A DNA stretch of 64,000 nt. Source: Phycomyces blakesleeanus NRRL 1555(-) (Eukaryota; Mucoromycota; Mucoromycetes; Mucorales; Phycomycetaceae). Made by a program: the position numbers and the translations under genes. The DNA is taken from contig NW_017265147.1 in the NCBI RefSeq assembly GCF_001638985.1, positions 341,545-405,544 of the forward strand. The letters are read 5' to 3'. Within the stretch, counting starts at the first letter, position 1. Each line of letters starts with the position of its first letter. This document shows positions 1-10,900 of the stretch, piece after piece. The notes beneath the pieces were generated by a model. That model ran no database searches, was not told where the DNA came from, and was given only the letters and a program-made list of their open reading frames with translations.

Positions 1-196
1 ATCCCAGTCATATAATTTTCCCAATCCAAAACAATATAAATAGCAGTAGTAGTTCAGTGTAGGAACCTGGTCAAACTTTGATACAAAATCTTTCTCAATA
101 AACAAAACCTACACAAGTTCTCACGAATCTTCGTTCCTAATTTCAAATCTTGAATTCTTCCTCTTAAAAACTTCTTCAACTTCAACCACCACAACA
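1..196 (+). repeat. gypsy-1 5' LTR, 3' part only (window edge)
   Basis: These 196 bases line up without a gap, and as far as I can read identically, with the last 196 bases of the LTR at 5289-5820, and both end in CCACCACAACA. They carry a TATA box (TATAAATA, 35-42) and a polyadenylation-type AATAAA (97-102). The rest of this LTR lies left of the window. Near-identity of the two LTRs implies a recent insertion. The 20 bases between the LTR end and the gag start codon begin with a T run; I see no tRNA-complementary primer binding site next to the LTR. Confidence 0.93.
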
Positions 197-215
197 TTTT
201 TTTTCGTGAACTACC

Positions 216-3200
216 ATGAACCCCTCTGCTGAGAACTATCCCGCCGCCATCATCCCTGCTCATGATGAGGATGCCATGTCCGTCATGACTGAGGAGGACC
301 TCATCGCCAGTCTGAGTGACAACATCTCCTTTGCCAGCTCCACCCCTGGACAATTTGTTGCTCCCTCTCCCCTTCGTCCCTTGGTAGCGAATGCTGCTAC
401 AACAGTCTTGTCTTTGTCAGAGAAACTTAGACTAGAACTTCAACAGCATGTAGAGGCTGTCAGCGCTGCTCACGCTATGAACGATGAGCAAGCAGCTGAA
501 TTAGCCCTTAATAAGGTCAGACGCGTCAAAGAAATGATAGATATAGAAATAGCATGCAGTCAGTACCTTTCGCCTTCTGTGAAAGTTGTAGAGAAGAGCA
601 GTCGCACTGGAGGGTTGACTCTTAATAGAAGAGATCTTCCTAAGTTCCAGTTGGCAGACGATGTGATTAGATCCTTCCCAAATGAAGAGGTCTTTCACTC
701 AGTAGACCACTTCCTTCGCACCTTCCAAAAGGTTATTGAGTCGTCCCTTCAGGACATTGAACTAGTTTGGAAGAGATTTTTACCGCTCTGCTTGCCTCAT
801 AGTGACGATGGATGGGTAGAGATGGATTTGAAGAAGTGTGTAGATTGGAATGCGGCCAAGATCTGCTTTACAGCAAGACATGGATCGCGCTTGGTGACAT
901 CCCGTTCGGTAAAAGAGGTATTTACCATGGTAATGCTTCCTTCTGAGTCGATTGGAGATTACTCCAAGAAGTTCCTTCAGGCTGTGTATGATGCCGGCCT
1001 CCCCAAAAACGATGCTCGTGTTGCCGACCGCTTCCTCGCTTCCTTGACTAGGCAAGTACAGACACTCTTGCGGCTCACCATGACCAGATTGGACTTCAAT
1101 GGCGAGACCAAAAGAGATTGGACTGTGGAGCAGTTGACGCAGATTGGCAGAGACATCCTTGGCGACGACAATCGCATGTATGCCGAAGCTACCCAGCTCA
1201 TTCCTGGTGCCAACATGCACACTGAGAAGAGAATGGAGAAGAAGAGAATGGAGGCGTACCCTCGCAAGAAGGTGCACTCCAGCAACAACCAGCAGCACCG
1301 AATCAGTAAGCCGGAGCGTTCCTTCTTCTGCTCGCACCATGGTAAGAATACTACACATGAGTCGAGCAAATGCTTCACCCTGGCCAACAACAAGGCCAAA
1401 GTAGCTGCCCCCACCAAGCGCAACCCCTGCAGGCGGTGTGGAGAAAACTACTTCCGTGGCCACGTCTGTAAGGACAGTGAGCCAGTCCTGATGGTCTCGC
1501 AGGTCCCTGCCAAGGAGAAGTCTGAGCAAGTGCTCAAGGCGATCCAAGACAGTGTCGACTTGGAACTCGAAGACATGTCTTTCGACTGTAAGTACCTACT
1601 TGACAAAATTGAGAGAAGGGTTAAAGCCAATGATGCATTTAATCTAACCACTCCTATTATTGTAGAGAACCACAAACTACTTGGAATGATTGACACTGGC
1701 AGTGCACGCACTTTCATTAGTTTACAATGTTTGAATGAAAATTTAAATATAAATAAAATAAATTCATCAAATGGTTCCTTCACTTTCTTGTCAAAGAATA
1801 GTGGTACTAAGCGATTGGGAAAAACTGATCCTTTAAATTTTAAATATGTGAATGGAATTACGTTTAAGCATGCACCCGAGGTGTTAGAGTTTAATACAGG
1901 ATTTAATTTTGATATTCTTCTTGGAAGAGATATCTTAACAAAAATGAACATCGGATTGATTAATGTTGCATACGATATCGAAGGAGAATATATTCATTCA
2001 GATAACGCTAAAGACTATGCCGCTGTGTATGAGAATCTAAATATCGATAAAGAGAAAAAGTTTGAACCGGATAATTCGCCAGCTGGTACGGAAATACAGC
2101 GAGCAGAATTTATTCAGTCAATTCAGGCCTCACTGGATGAAAATAAGAAAATCCCAGTCGAGTCCTCTTGTCCTTTATCAGAATCTCTAATTAGATTACC
2201 CACAAAAGAAGGCGCCACAGCTTATAGACGTCAATATCCTATTCCCCATGCTCTACGACCAACACTTGATAAACAAGTAAAAGAATGGCTTGAGACAGGC
2301 ACGATTGTCAAGTCCAAGACCAATACTTCCTTCAACAGTCCTATGTTGCTTGTGCCTAAAAGAAACAAAGCTGGAGAGATTGTGAGTCACCGAGTTTGTC
2401 TAGATGTGCGATTATTGAATCAGATCCTACCTCCCACATTCAACTATCCAATTCCTAAAATCCAAACGATATTCCAGAATTTGAGTGGAAAGAAATTTTT
2501 CACCACATTGGATTTATCGAATGCCTACCATCGTTTCAAAGTTGCACCTGAAGATGTTCATAAATTAACATTCACTCATTTAGATGGACAACAATATAGC
2601 TTCATTAAAGGCTGCTTTGGCTTGAAGATGCTTACATCACAATTTCAACATGTCATGGCAACTTTGTTTGATAAAATTGACTGTGTGCAGAATTTTGTTG
2701 ATGATTGTATTGTGGCTAGCGAAACATTTGAGCAGCATGTTAAGGATGTAAAAATAGTGATTGATAGATTGACATCGGCGAAGTTGATTCTAAACTCTGA
2801 TAAATGTGTCTGGTTTCAACATTCAGTGCGATTGCTTGGTTTTGTCGTCAATGAGACAGGCACCAAGGTTGATAAGCGAAAGTTGACAAACGTTGATAAA
2901 TGGCCTATTCCTAAAACTGCGAAACAAATTCAGCAATTTATGGGTTTGATTAATTACTTCAGAGACTATATTCCCATGATCTCGAAGGTGGCTGAACCTA
3001 TTTCACGATTAAGTCATGCCAACAATGTAGCTGAGCTATGGACAGATGAGCAGACAAGAAGCTTTAAAGCATTAAAGGACATACTGCATCAGGATTTAAT
3101 TCTTCATTACGCAGATATGTCACGTGAAATGTATGTGGCCACAGATGCTTCCCTTTATGGAGTAGCCTGCCTGCTTTTTCAGCGTGACGATCAAGGGCGT

Positions 3201-5117
3201 GATAAGTATATTAGTTTTGTGTCAACTTCCCTGAGCCCATCCCAACGGCGATGGAGTACCACCAAAAGAGAATTGTATGCAGTCGTTTTGGCGCTTGATA
3301 AATTCCGTCCATTTCTATGGGGCCGACAGTTCACCATTTTTACTGATCATAAAGCACTCACTTATCTTCACACACAAAAAATTGCTAATCCCATGATAAT
3401 TGGCTGGATTGAGACACTTCTTGACTTTGATTTTAAGGTGGTCCATATTCCTGGTTTGTTGAATAAACTACCAGACTTGTTGAGTCGCTTGTATCCTCCA
3501 GAGGATAGTTACAAGCTGGTGGAGGATGATGGATTGAGAAAAATCAGAACAAAACACTTGCAATCTAAAGATAAAGTTATTATTCGTAAGAAAAAGTACA
3601 GTAAGGACAAAGTGCTAAATGTACTTGCTACACAACTCATCGAAAATGTATCAGAGACTTCCGACTATATGTCGCCTCCTGAAGAAAAGCGAAATGGCTT
3701 GTTAAAAGAAGCACATTCGTTTGGTCACTTTGGTAGTCAAGCTATGGTGAATGATCTTCACTCTCAAGGATTACATTGGACTAATATATATGAAGAAGCA
3801 AAGGAGATTATTCGTTCTTGCTCTGAATGTCAGAAGCACAACATCAGCAAAAGAGGATATCACCCATTGACCAATGTTGTAGCTTTCCGACCATTTGATC
3901 ATGTTGCAATTGACTTATGCGGTGAATTCCCAGTATCAGAGGATGGTCACACGTATATGCTAGTGTTAGTTGATGTTTGTTCCAAGTATATCATCTTGAG
4001 ACCATTACCAAACAAAAACTCGACAACAATAGCTAAGGCATTGATAAAAATATTTGGAGATTATGGTTTTCCCAAAGTAATGCAAAGTGACAATGGGTTG
4101 GAATTTAGAAATTCTTTAATGGCAAGCCTATCGAAAGAGCTTGGTATTGATCGAAGATATTCAACGGCATATCATCCACAAGGAAATGGTATTGCTGAAG
4201 CCAGTGTGAAAGTTGCAGAGAATACTGTACGGAAAATGATGAGAGCGAACAGCAATGACTGGTGTCACTATTTACCAATTGTTCAGCTATGCATAAACAG
4301 ACATATTCCTCAAAAGACACTGAGTGCACCCTTTTCACTAATGTATGCTCGCAGAGTTAATGTACCTGATGAGTATGGTGATAAAGCAAAATTCTCTCTT
4401 CCCAAAAACACGGTAACAATTGATGAATTGGAGAAGCAGATTGAATATATGGATAAAATAATATTCCCTGCCATAAACGAAAGAGTCTTGCGGATCAACG
4501 AAGAGTTAAAAAAGAAATACGATCACAAGAACATCTTAATAGACATCCCCAAAGGAACACACGTAATGGTCAGATTACCACATCGTCCAAATAAATTGGC
4601 ACCAATCTATGAAGGTCCTTATACAGTGGTTCGAAGAAATAAAGGAGGATCGTATGAACTAAAGGATGAGCAAGGAGAATTGTTGCACCGAAATTACACA
4701 CCCTCAGAACTCAAGATGGTTACCATCGATGAATCTACAATTGAGAATGAGCTCTATGAAGTTGAAGACATTCGCGATCATCGTGGTGCTGCTGGTGAAA
4801 GAGAATATCTGGTAAAATGGGTTGGTTATGGTGAACGGGCAAACACATGGCAAATGGCTAACGATTTTACCAATCCCACAATAATACAAAAGTATTGGAA
4901 GAAGGTCAGAGAAATCGAACGTTTAGAGAATGAGAGAGCCACGGAATTAGTGAATAAGAGTGCAGCCTCATTAAAGAAAACAGTTCAAATTCCAAGACAT
5001 GATGGTAAAATAAAAAGGAATCGCATTGAAGAGTACAATGGAAGTAAGCTTCCTACCGCACTGAGTAGAGAAGAAAGAATGTCCAAAAGAAGAGCAACAA
5101 AAAATTTGATAAAATAA
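216..5117 (+). CDS. Ty3/gypsy chromovirus gag-pol polyprotein (gypsy-1), intact
   Basis: One uninterrupted 1633-codon frame encodes capsid and all replication enzymes of an LTR retrotransposon. In order: gag (about residues 1-400) ending in a CCHC knuckle (CRRCGENYFRGHVC, near 403); aspartic protease with DTGS (near 490) and a later ILLGRD; reverse transcriptase (about 675-880) with the catalytic FVDDC; RNase H (about 960-1080) with VATDAS and FTDHKAL; integrase with an HHCC finger (HSFGHFG ... CSECQ) and core acids in VAIDLCGEF, QSDNGLEF and NGIAEASVK; and a chromodomain (about 1513-1565; EYLVKWVGYGERANTW), which in this clade can direct integration to marked chromatin. About 70 basic residues follow. 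The ATG lies 20 bp after the LTR and is the first in frame. Gag and pol are fused without a frameshift, as in Tf1-like elements. Every conserved Trp is TGG, unlike the neighbouring elements. Probably functional; that is inferred from integrity only. Confidence 0.95.
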   Translation: MNPSAENYPAAIIPAHDEDAMSVMTEEDLIASLSDNISFASSTPGQFVAPSPLRPLVANAATTVLSLSEKLRLELQQHVEAVSAAHAMNDEQAAELALNKVRRVKEMIDIEIACSQYLSPSVKVVEKSSRTGGLTLNRRDLPKFQLADDVIRSFPNEEVFHSVDHFLRTFQKVIESSLQDIELVWKRFLPLCLPHSDDGWVEMDLKKCVDWNAAKICFTARHGSRLVTSRSVKEVFTMVMLPSESIGDYSKKFLQAVYDAGLPKNDARVADRFLASLTRQVQTLLRLTMTRLDFNGETKRDWTVEQLTQIGRDILGDDNRMYAEATQLIPGANMHTEKRMEKKRMEAYPRKKVHSSNNQQHRISKPERSFFCSHHGKNTTHESSKCFTLANNKAKVAAPTKRNPCRRCGENYFRGHVCKDSEPVLMVSQVPAKEKSEQVLKAIQDSVDLELEDMSFDCKYLLDKIERRVKANDAFNLTTPIIVENHKLLGMIDTGSARTFISLQCLNENLNINKINSSNGSFTFLSKNSGTKRLGKTDPLNFKYVNGITFKHAPEVLEFNTGFNFDILLGRDILTKMNIGLINVAYDIEGEYIHSDNAKDYAAVYENLNIDKEKKFEPDNSPAGTEIQRAEFIQSIQASLDENKKIPVESSCPLSESLIRLPTKEGATAYRRQYPIPHALRPTLDKQVKEWLETGTIVKSKTNTSFNSPMLLVPKRNKAGEIVSHRVCLDVRLLNQILPPTFNYPIPKIQTIFQNLSGKKFFTTLDLSNAYHRFKVAPEDVHKLTFTHLDGQQYSFIKGCFGLKMLTSQFQHVMATLFDKIDCVQNFVDDCIVASETFEQHVKDVKIVIDRLTSAKLILNSDKCVWFQHSVRLLGFVVNETGTKVDKRKLTNVDKWPIPKTAKQIQQFMGLINYFRDYIPMISKVAEPISRLSHANNVAELWTDEQTRSFKALKDILHQDLILHYADMSREMYVATDASLYGVACLLFQRDDQGRDKYISFVSTSLSPSQRRWSTTKRELYAVVLALDKFRPFLWGRQFTIFTDHKALTYLHTQKIANPMIIGWIETLLDFDFKVVHIPGLLNKLPDLLSRLYPPEDSYKLVEDDGLRKIRTKHLQSKDKVIIRKKKYSKDKVLNVLATQLIENVSETSDYMSPPEEKRNGLLKEAHSFGHFGSQAMVNDLHSQGLHWTNIYEEAKEIIRSCSECQKHNISKRGYHPLTNVVAFRPFDHVAIDLCGEFPVSEDGHTYMLVLVDVCSKYIILRPLPNKNSTTIAKALIKIFGDYGFPKVMQSDNGLEFRNSLMASLSKELGIDRRYSTAYHPQGNGIAEASVKVAENTVRKMMRANSNDWCHYLPIVQLCINRHIPQKTLSAPFSLMYARRVNVPDEYGDKAKFSLPKNTVTIDELEKQIEYMDKIIFPAINERVLRINEELKKKYDHKNILIDIPKGTHVMVRLPHRPNKLAPIYEGPYTVVRRNKGGSYELKDEQGELLHRNYTPSELKMVTIDESTIENELYEVEDIRDHRGAAGEREYLVKWVGYGERANTWQMANDFTNPTIIQKYWKKVREIERLENERATELVNKSAASLKKTVQIPRHDGKIKRNRIEEYNGSKLPTALSREERMSKRRATKNLIK

Positions 5118-5276
5118 ACACGTAATCCACGGAGCTGAGTTTACAGTGCAGATCTCTTGAAGTATAAAAAAAAATTATGAGCGTAATTGACCCAAATGAA
5201 ATTGAGCAATTCGACAAATTAATAAATAGTTAAGATGAGATGTTTTGCCGAATCAACAAAAGGTATTGTTGAATCT

Positions 5277-5288
5277 GGTGGAGGATAA
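5277..5288 (+). other. Polypurine tract of gypsy-1
   Basis: GGTGGAGGATAA lies directly against the TG start of the 3' LTR, in the position and with the composition of the plus-strand primer of Ty3/gypsy elements. About 160 bp of noncoding sequence separate it from the pol stop codon. Confidence 0.7.
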
Positions 5289-5820
5289 TGTTGTAAATGA
5301 GTATTGACTACTGCTGTAATTGAGAATAAGTCTGAAGGAAATAATATAAGGCCTCAGCTATTCCAGTCAAAGGTGTCTACCGATTACTTTATTATTTAAC
5401 ACACAGGTTTAGCATGCATGATAGTGATTATATTTCATATGATGATATCACCATAATATGGGATACATCAGTGGATTATTATAAGCATAATTATAACTCA
5501 TAAACACATTTACTTTCGATGTTAATACTTCATTGGGACTACACACATTTATATAATTAATCATACATTAATTATCCCAAGATCACGTTGCTCTGATTAA
5601 GGCTCAGATAGGATCGATTACCTGATCCCAGTCATATAATTTTCCCAATCCAAAACAATATAAATAGCAGTAGTAGTTCAGTGTAGGAACCTGGTCAAAC
5701 TTTGATACAAAATCTTTCTCAATAAACAAAACCTACACAAGTTCTCACGAATCTTCGTTCCTAATTTCAAATCTTGAATTCTTCCTCTTAAAAACTTCTT
5801 CAACTTCAACCACCACAACA
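5289..5820 (+). repeat. gypsy-1 3' LTR, full length (532 bp)
   Basis: The LTR starts TGTTGTAAATGAG and ends CCACCACAACA, so it has TG..CA ends. Its 3' portion matches bases 1-196. Two more full-length copies occur at 9969-10500 (+) and 14395-14927 (-). The base after it resumes a gypsy-2 integrase frame, so gypsy-1 interrupted that element. The right flank is TCATC; the matching left target copy is outside the window. Confidence 0.95.
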
Positions 5821-5821
5821 T

Positions 5822-6931
5822 CATCAATGTCAATTGGCCTCAAACGCAGAACGCAACATACACCATGCCCCTTTGGAACCATTGGATATCCCCCCTGCTT
5901 TCTCTCGTTGGCATCTCGATTTCATTGGAGAACTTCCCACTACAATCAACGGAAATCGATGGATTTTGGTTGCCGTCGACTACGCTACGAATTGGCCAAT
6001 TGCACGTGCTGTTCCTGCTGCTACGGGCGAAGCCATCGCCAACTTTTTGTACGAAGAAATAGTCATGCGTTTTGGTTGCCCAGACGAAATTCTGACAGAT
6101 CGTGGTGCAAACTTTATGTCACATATTTTGAGCTTTTACATTAAGAAAATTAAGCTCCATCATAAATTAACCTCAGCATTTCACCCACGTACTAATGGAA
6201 AATGTGAAAGGTTAAATGGTGTTCTTAAACAGATGTTACGTAAATATGTACATGGTGCCATTCACCGGTGGGACGAATATCTGGAAACAGCACTTTGGGC
6301 TTGCCGAATCAGACAGCATCGTACAACTGGGTTCAGTCCATTTTTCTTGACTTATGGCCGCGAACCTCGTATTCCTGGCGATCCCCTACGTCCATTTATG
6401 GATACATCTATCCCTGACGACCCGACCCTCGTATCCGATGGCGCTATCCCGTTTCTTCGTAATCTCCAACAGGCTCGCAAAAATGCTGACGCTCGAGTAA
6501 CCGCCAACAGCCAACAAGACAAGGAACGATGGGATTCGATCATGAAACCTCATCAGTTCGCAATCGGTGAACATTTGTTGTTGCAGCATGAAAACAAATT
6601 TGGACTAGAATATAACTGGATGGGCCCATATATTGTAGTAGATAAAAATTTCGATAAGAATATATACAAGCTCACAACAATGGAAGGTGTCCCTTATACT
6701 TCTTGGGTTCATGCTGACCGCCTCAAAATAGCCAAATCCGACGATTTCGACCGCACCTGGTATCACCCGACCGCTGCTCATAACAATATGCGACGTGATC
6801 TGGCCATAGATTCCTCTTCCACCTTGCCGTTCTCGATGATAGAGTCTACCAGAGTTGACCGAGGACGATCAACAGTTTCGAGAGGGGGTGATGTCGGACA
6901 TTATTTTGATGAATCCGAGAAATCGGGATAA
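5822..6931 (+). pseudogene. Ty3/gypsy integrase, 3' portion (gypsy-2), split by gypsy-1
   Basis: The frame opens at the gypsy-1 LTR border and reads CQLASNAER, the end of an integrase HHCC zinc finger, so the gene was cut inside that finger by the gypsy-1 insertion. Downstream are the core motifs WHLDFIGELP (first D), ILTDRGANF (second D) and HPRTNGKCERLNG (E), then a GPY/F-type module (WMGPYIVVDK ... YTSWVHADRLK). There is no chromodomain, unlike gypsy-1. The frame runs about 40 bp into the 3' LTR, ending at TAA 6929-6931. Gag, protease and RT should lie left of the window on the far side of gypsy-1. The remaining 369 codons have no stop, so the break looks recent. No start codon belongs here; any internal ATG is incidental. 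Confidence 0.9.
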
Positions 6932-7346
6932 TTGACCGCAGCAGTTCTGTATGTCAAAGATACCTCATAGATAACGAACCGCAGTAATGTCTTGTAAAGA
7001 TTAACCACAGTAACATCTTCTGAGCATCAACCGCAGTAAAAGGACTTCTCTTGTAATTAAATAGAGTATAATAGTTTACTGCGGATAATGCGCAGTATTA
7101 GTTTAGAAAACTATATAAGACAATTCAATTCCTATCAATAAAAAGGACCTTTTATCCTCTCTTCGATTTTACATATACTCTCCGATCCCCAGTGGGTTTG
7201 ACCTTTTGACTTTGCTATAGTAAAAGGAAGACCATCCCAGATCAGGAACGACAGTAGTTATTATTTATATTTAATTAAAGAAATAGTCATTATACTGCGG
7301 TTAACTATCTTCAGATTTTACGGATTCATCAAAATAATGTCCGACA
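6892..7346 (+). repeat. gypsy-2 3' LTR (455 bp) with 26-bp terminal inverted repeats
   Basis: It follows a polypurine tract (GAGAGGGGGTGA, 6880-6891) at the end of the integrase frame. It starts TGTCGGACATTATTTTGATG and ends with the exact reverse complement of its first 26 bases, finishing GTCCGACA at 7346. A TATA box (CTATATAAG) and an AATAAA sit about two thirds of the way in and in the right order for + strand transcription. The 26-bp inverted ends are far longer than the 2-6 bp usual for LTRs. The LTR stops 28 bp from the 3' end of tRNA-Glu. Related diverged LTR sequence lies at 35957-36616. Confidence 0.85.
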
Positions 7347-7374
7347 CAAATTCACCAAAATGGTATTTAACGAT

Positions 7375-7446
7375 TTCCCCAACGGGGAATTGAACCCCGG
7401 CCACGACGGTGAGAGCGTCGGATCCTAGCCACTAGACCATTGAGGA
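7375..7446 (-). tRNA. tRNA-Glu (CTC)
   Basis: Read on the minus strand, the acceptor TCCTCAA pairs with TTGGGGA. There is an A-box region GGTCTAGTGGCTAGG, an anticodon arm CGACG-CTCTCAC-CGTCG with anticodon CTC, and a T arm CGGGG-TTCAATT-CCCCG. The discriminator is A and no intron is visible. The arms are intact, so it is probably functional. An LTR lies 28 bp beyond its 3' end and the flank of a Tnp2 element begins just upstream of its 5' end. Confidence 0.93.
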
Positions 7447-7975
7447 TATACGATGTTATGTCGCAAGGTGTTGTTTAAAAACAAGTAGCTGTAAGCGAAA
7501 TTTCGGTTGTTTAGCAGTTTGGTGACGTTATAGAATTCTTTGTAATGTAGAAAAATTATATTCTATTATTTTTTTGATTTTCTGATGGCAGCCAAGGCTG
7601 AATAAAAAGTAATTTTTCTATTTGTAGAGCAAAACACCAATATATACAATGAAAAAGCATCATCCTGTCAACAATAACTTCACACAACAATACATCATAT
7701 CTTATTTTCTCACTATATTTATACTGGAAAAAGTGTCCACTTTCACATATGTCAAGTGAATCTAATTTCGAGTGGAAGAAAATATAAAATTAAATCTCAG
7801 TCGGTTTTTGTAAATTAAATATTTGATAAGAGATGTAGTCGATTTAATTGGCCATAGCAATTTGTATAGCATCTGAGAAAAATACTAAGCTTAAATAAAT
7901 AAAAAATAAACTATGTTATGTTCCTCTTTTTTTTACTTTTAAACCCATAAACACATTTATTTATTTTTCATTAAA
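7447..7975 (+). other. 5' flank of Tnp2-A, no gene
   Basis: No coding sequence is seen. About 70 bp from 7465 (GTGTTGT ... GAATTCTTTGTA) resemble 15904-15973 upstream of Tnp2-B, sharing AGAATTCTTTGTA and spaced blocks such as AAATTTC-GTTG. This is probably the subterminal region of the transposon. I could not find a matching inverted end on the far side. Confidence 0.4.
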
Positions 7976-10900
7976 ATGCCTCCTAGCCGTATCTTAACCA
8001 AAAAGTTCAAATACGACTATCCAGTATGCAGAATTAAAGCAGAAGAATATAATACCATATCTGCTCAAATGCTTAAATGTCATAAAAGAGATAAACAAAT
8101 TGCAATCAGAGGGCAAACCAACAGACATAGAAAAAACAATTATATTTTTATTTTTTATTTTTATTTTTATTTTTAATATGATAATAATTGATGCAATTTA
8201 TTAATTGAAATACAGAGACTGATATAGTCAAAGAAACATCTGAGGTTGTCAGCCATAATGAAATTCATTTTGAAGACAAAAGTAACAAATATGATATAGA
8301 TTATATTTTTGGTAAAATAAAAACTTTTTTTTATTCTTTATGATTGTTTTTGTCTAATATTTCCGTTTTGATAGAATTGAATGACAGCGTAGAAAAGGTA
8401 GAAATGCCTGCTCAGATAAGAGACTTATTTCTTTCTAAATCCGATGCTGTATTTGGTGTTGAAAGCAATGAGTATGCAGTAAGCAATGATCTTGACAACA
8501 AAGAAGATGAGAGTGATGCTGACATGAGTGATGATGAAGGTTTGTATAGTAAATTTTAAACGATGTTGTCTCTGAGAAATAAAAAGAAAATGAATTGATT
8601 ATTTCTTTTTTTTAAATTTTTTTTTCTCTTTCAAGTCCATTTTGGAATTGAGTTTCATCCACTGTTTTATTGTAATTGTTATTGCCTTATTTGTATCATT
8701 GTATGCTGTCAATGAAGGCACAGTGATTTTGATTTCCATTATCAACAAAATTCTGGAACTCTTTAATGATTTGTTTTGTCTTTTATTAAGCATTTCTGGT
8801 CTCAAACAACTTGTGCGATTTAGCGACTCAACAAAAGAAATTAAAAAGTATACTGCCTGTGATGAATGTCATACAATATATAGTTGTGATGAATATATTC
8901 TATTATGTTGTACTGCGACTAAGTTTGGTAGTAATAATCTGTGATCAATGTCATTGTTTAAATCTGGATCAGAGTCAAGAATTGCAAAAAAGACATACGT
9001 GTACAATTCCATTGTTTCATCATTAAAAATATTTTTCCATTGTCCCAAATTTGAAAATAGTATTGATTCTTGGAATTATGGTCCAAAGGTAAATAGAATG
9101 ATGTTTGATGTGTATGATGGTGCCATGTAGAAATCGTTGTCAGACATTGATAGAATTTCTTTTGTGTACAGCGAGCGCTCACTGATGCTCACATTGAATA
9201 TCGACTGATTTCAGCCATTTGATGAGGTGATACATTCATGTGGAGCCATATACCTTGCGATCAACAACCTTCTGCACAACATTAGATTTAAGAAAGAAAA
9301 TGTGATCCTTGTTGGATTGATGCCAGGGCCCAAGGAACCAAGCATGTCTGATATCAACAATTATTTGAAGCCTTTAGTCAATGAGCTAACAGAGCTGTAT
9401 ACAGGTATTAAGATCAAAACTTATCAATGTCCAAATGGTACTACTATCTGAGCAGCCCTTCTCATGGTTGCCTGTGAAATACCTGCTGCAAGAAAAGTAT
9501 GTGGGTTCACATCCCATACTAGTACAAATGCATGTCACAAATGTAAGCATCAATTTTTGAGGTTGGCTGAAATGAGTTCCGTTGATTATTCTGGATTCGA
9601 TTTCTGAAAGTGGCTCCTTCGCACTAAGAATGACAATTGTAAGGATGCAGAGATCTGAAGAAATACAACCACACATGCTGAGAGACATCATCTTAAGGTT
9701 GCAAATGGTGTTTGCTGATCTAAACTGCATTGTCTCCAGTACTTTGACGTTGTCTGCTGCATGATCGTCAATGTAATACACAATCTTTTCTTAGGCACTG
9801 CCAAGAGAATGATAGAGAGATGGGTTGCAGATGGGATAATTGATAATAAAAAACTTGTTGCCATGCAAAAGGCAGTTGAGAAGATAGTGTTGCCGCCTGA
9901 TTACACGTCACTTGGGACAAAGATTGCAAAGGGGTTTCCCTATATGAAAGCCAATGAGTGAAAGTCTTTGTTGCAAATGAGTATTGACTACTGCTGTAAT
10001 TGAGAATAAGTCTGAAGGAAATAATATAAGGCCTCAGCTATTCCAGTCAAAGGTGTCTACCAATTACTTTATTATTTAACACACAGGTTTAGTATGCATG
10101 ATAGTGATTATATTTCATATGATGATATCACCATAATATGGGATACATCAGTGGATTATTATAAGCATAATTATAACTCATAAACACATTTACTTTCGAT
10201 GTTAATACTTCATTTGAACTACACACATTTATATAATTAATCATACATTAATTATCCCAAGATCACATTGCTCTGATTAAGGCTCAGATAGGATCGATTA
10301 CCTGACCCCAGTCATATAATTTTCCCAATCCAAAACAATATAAATAGCAGTAGTAGTTCAGTGTAGGAACCTGATAAAACTTTGATACCAAATCTTTCTC
10401 AATAAACAAAACCTACACAAGTTCTCACAAATCTTCGTTCCTAATTTCAAATCTTCAATTCTTCCTCTTAAAAACTTCTTCAACTTCAACCACCACAACA
10501 GTCATGGTGTCTTGTATACTCTCCTGTTGTACTTAAAGATGTTTTGCTGCTGAACAAGTTTAGAAATTAGATGCTTTTTGTCAAGACATGTTGAATCTTA
10601 GTTATGTCAAATGTCTGCAAAAGTGACATTGTCTCAGCCCACAAGTATCTTGAGAATTTTTGCAAAGAGTGTGAAACATTGTACACCTTGGATCTAATCT
10701 CTCTGAACATGCACCTACATCTCCACCTGCAAGCCACTATTTGCGACTTTGGACCTGTATACAGTTACTGGTTGTTTAGTTTTGAACGATATAACAGTAT
10801 CCTGAAAAACATAAAGACCAATGGAAAACTGGATTCGAGCTGACATATACAAGACAATTCGTTGAGAATATTTATAAACAAGATATAATCAGCCACATTA

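Noticed and set aside
780..1547. Long antisense frame opposite gypsy-1 gag
   Set aside because: Shadow of the gag-pol codons; no family resemblance and no support for transcription.
5827..6144. 105-codon frame in another phase over the gypsy-2 integrase
   Set aside because: The overlapping frame carries the integrase motifs; this one has none.
6892..7346. Reading the block as a stand-alone DNA transposon because of its 26-bp inverted ends
   Set aside because: It directly follows an integrase frame and polypurine tract and has TATA and AATAAA in LTR order.
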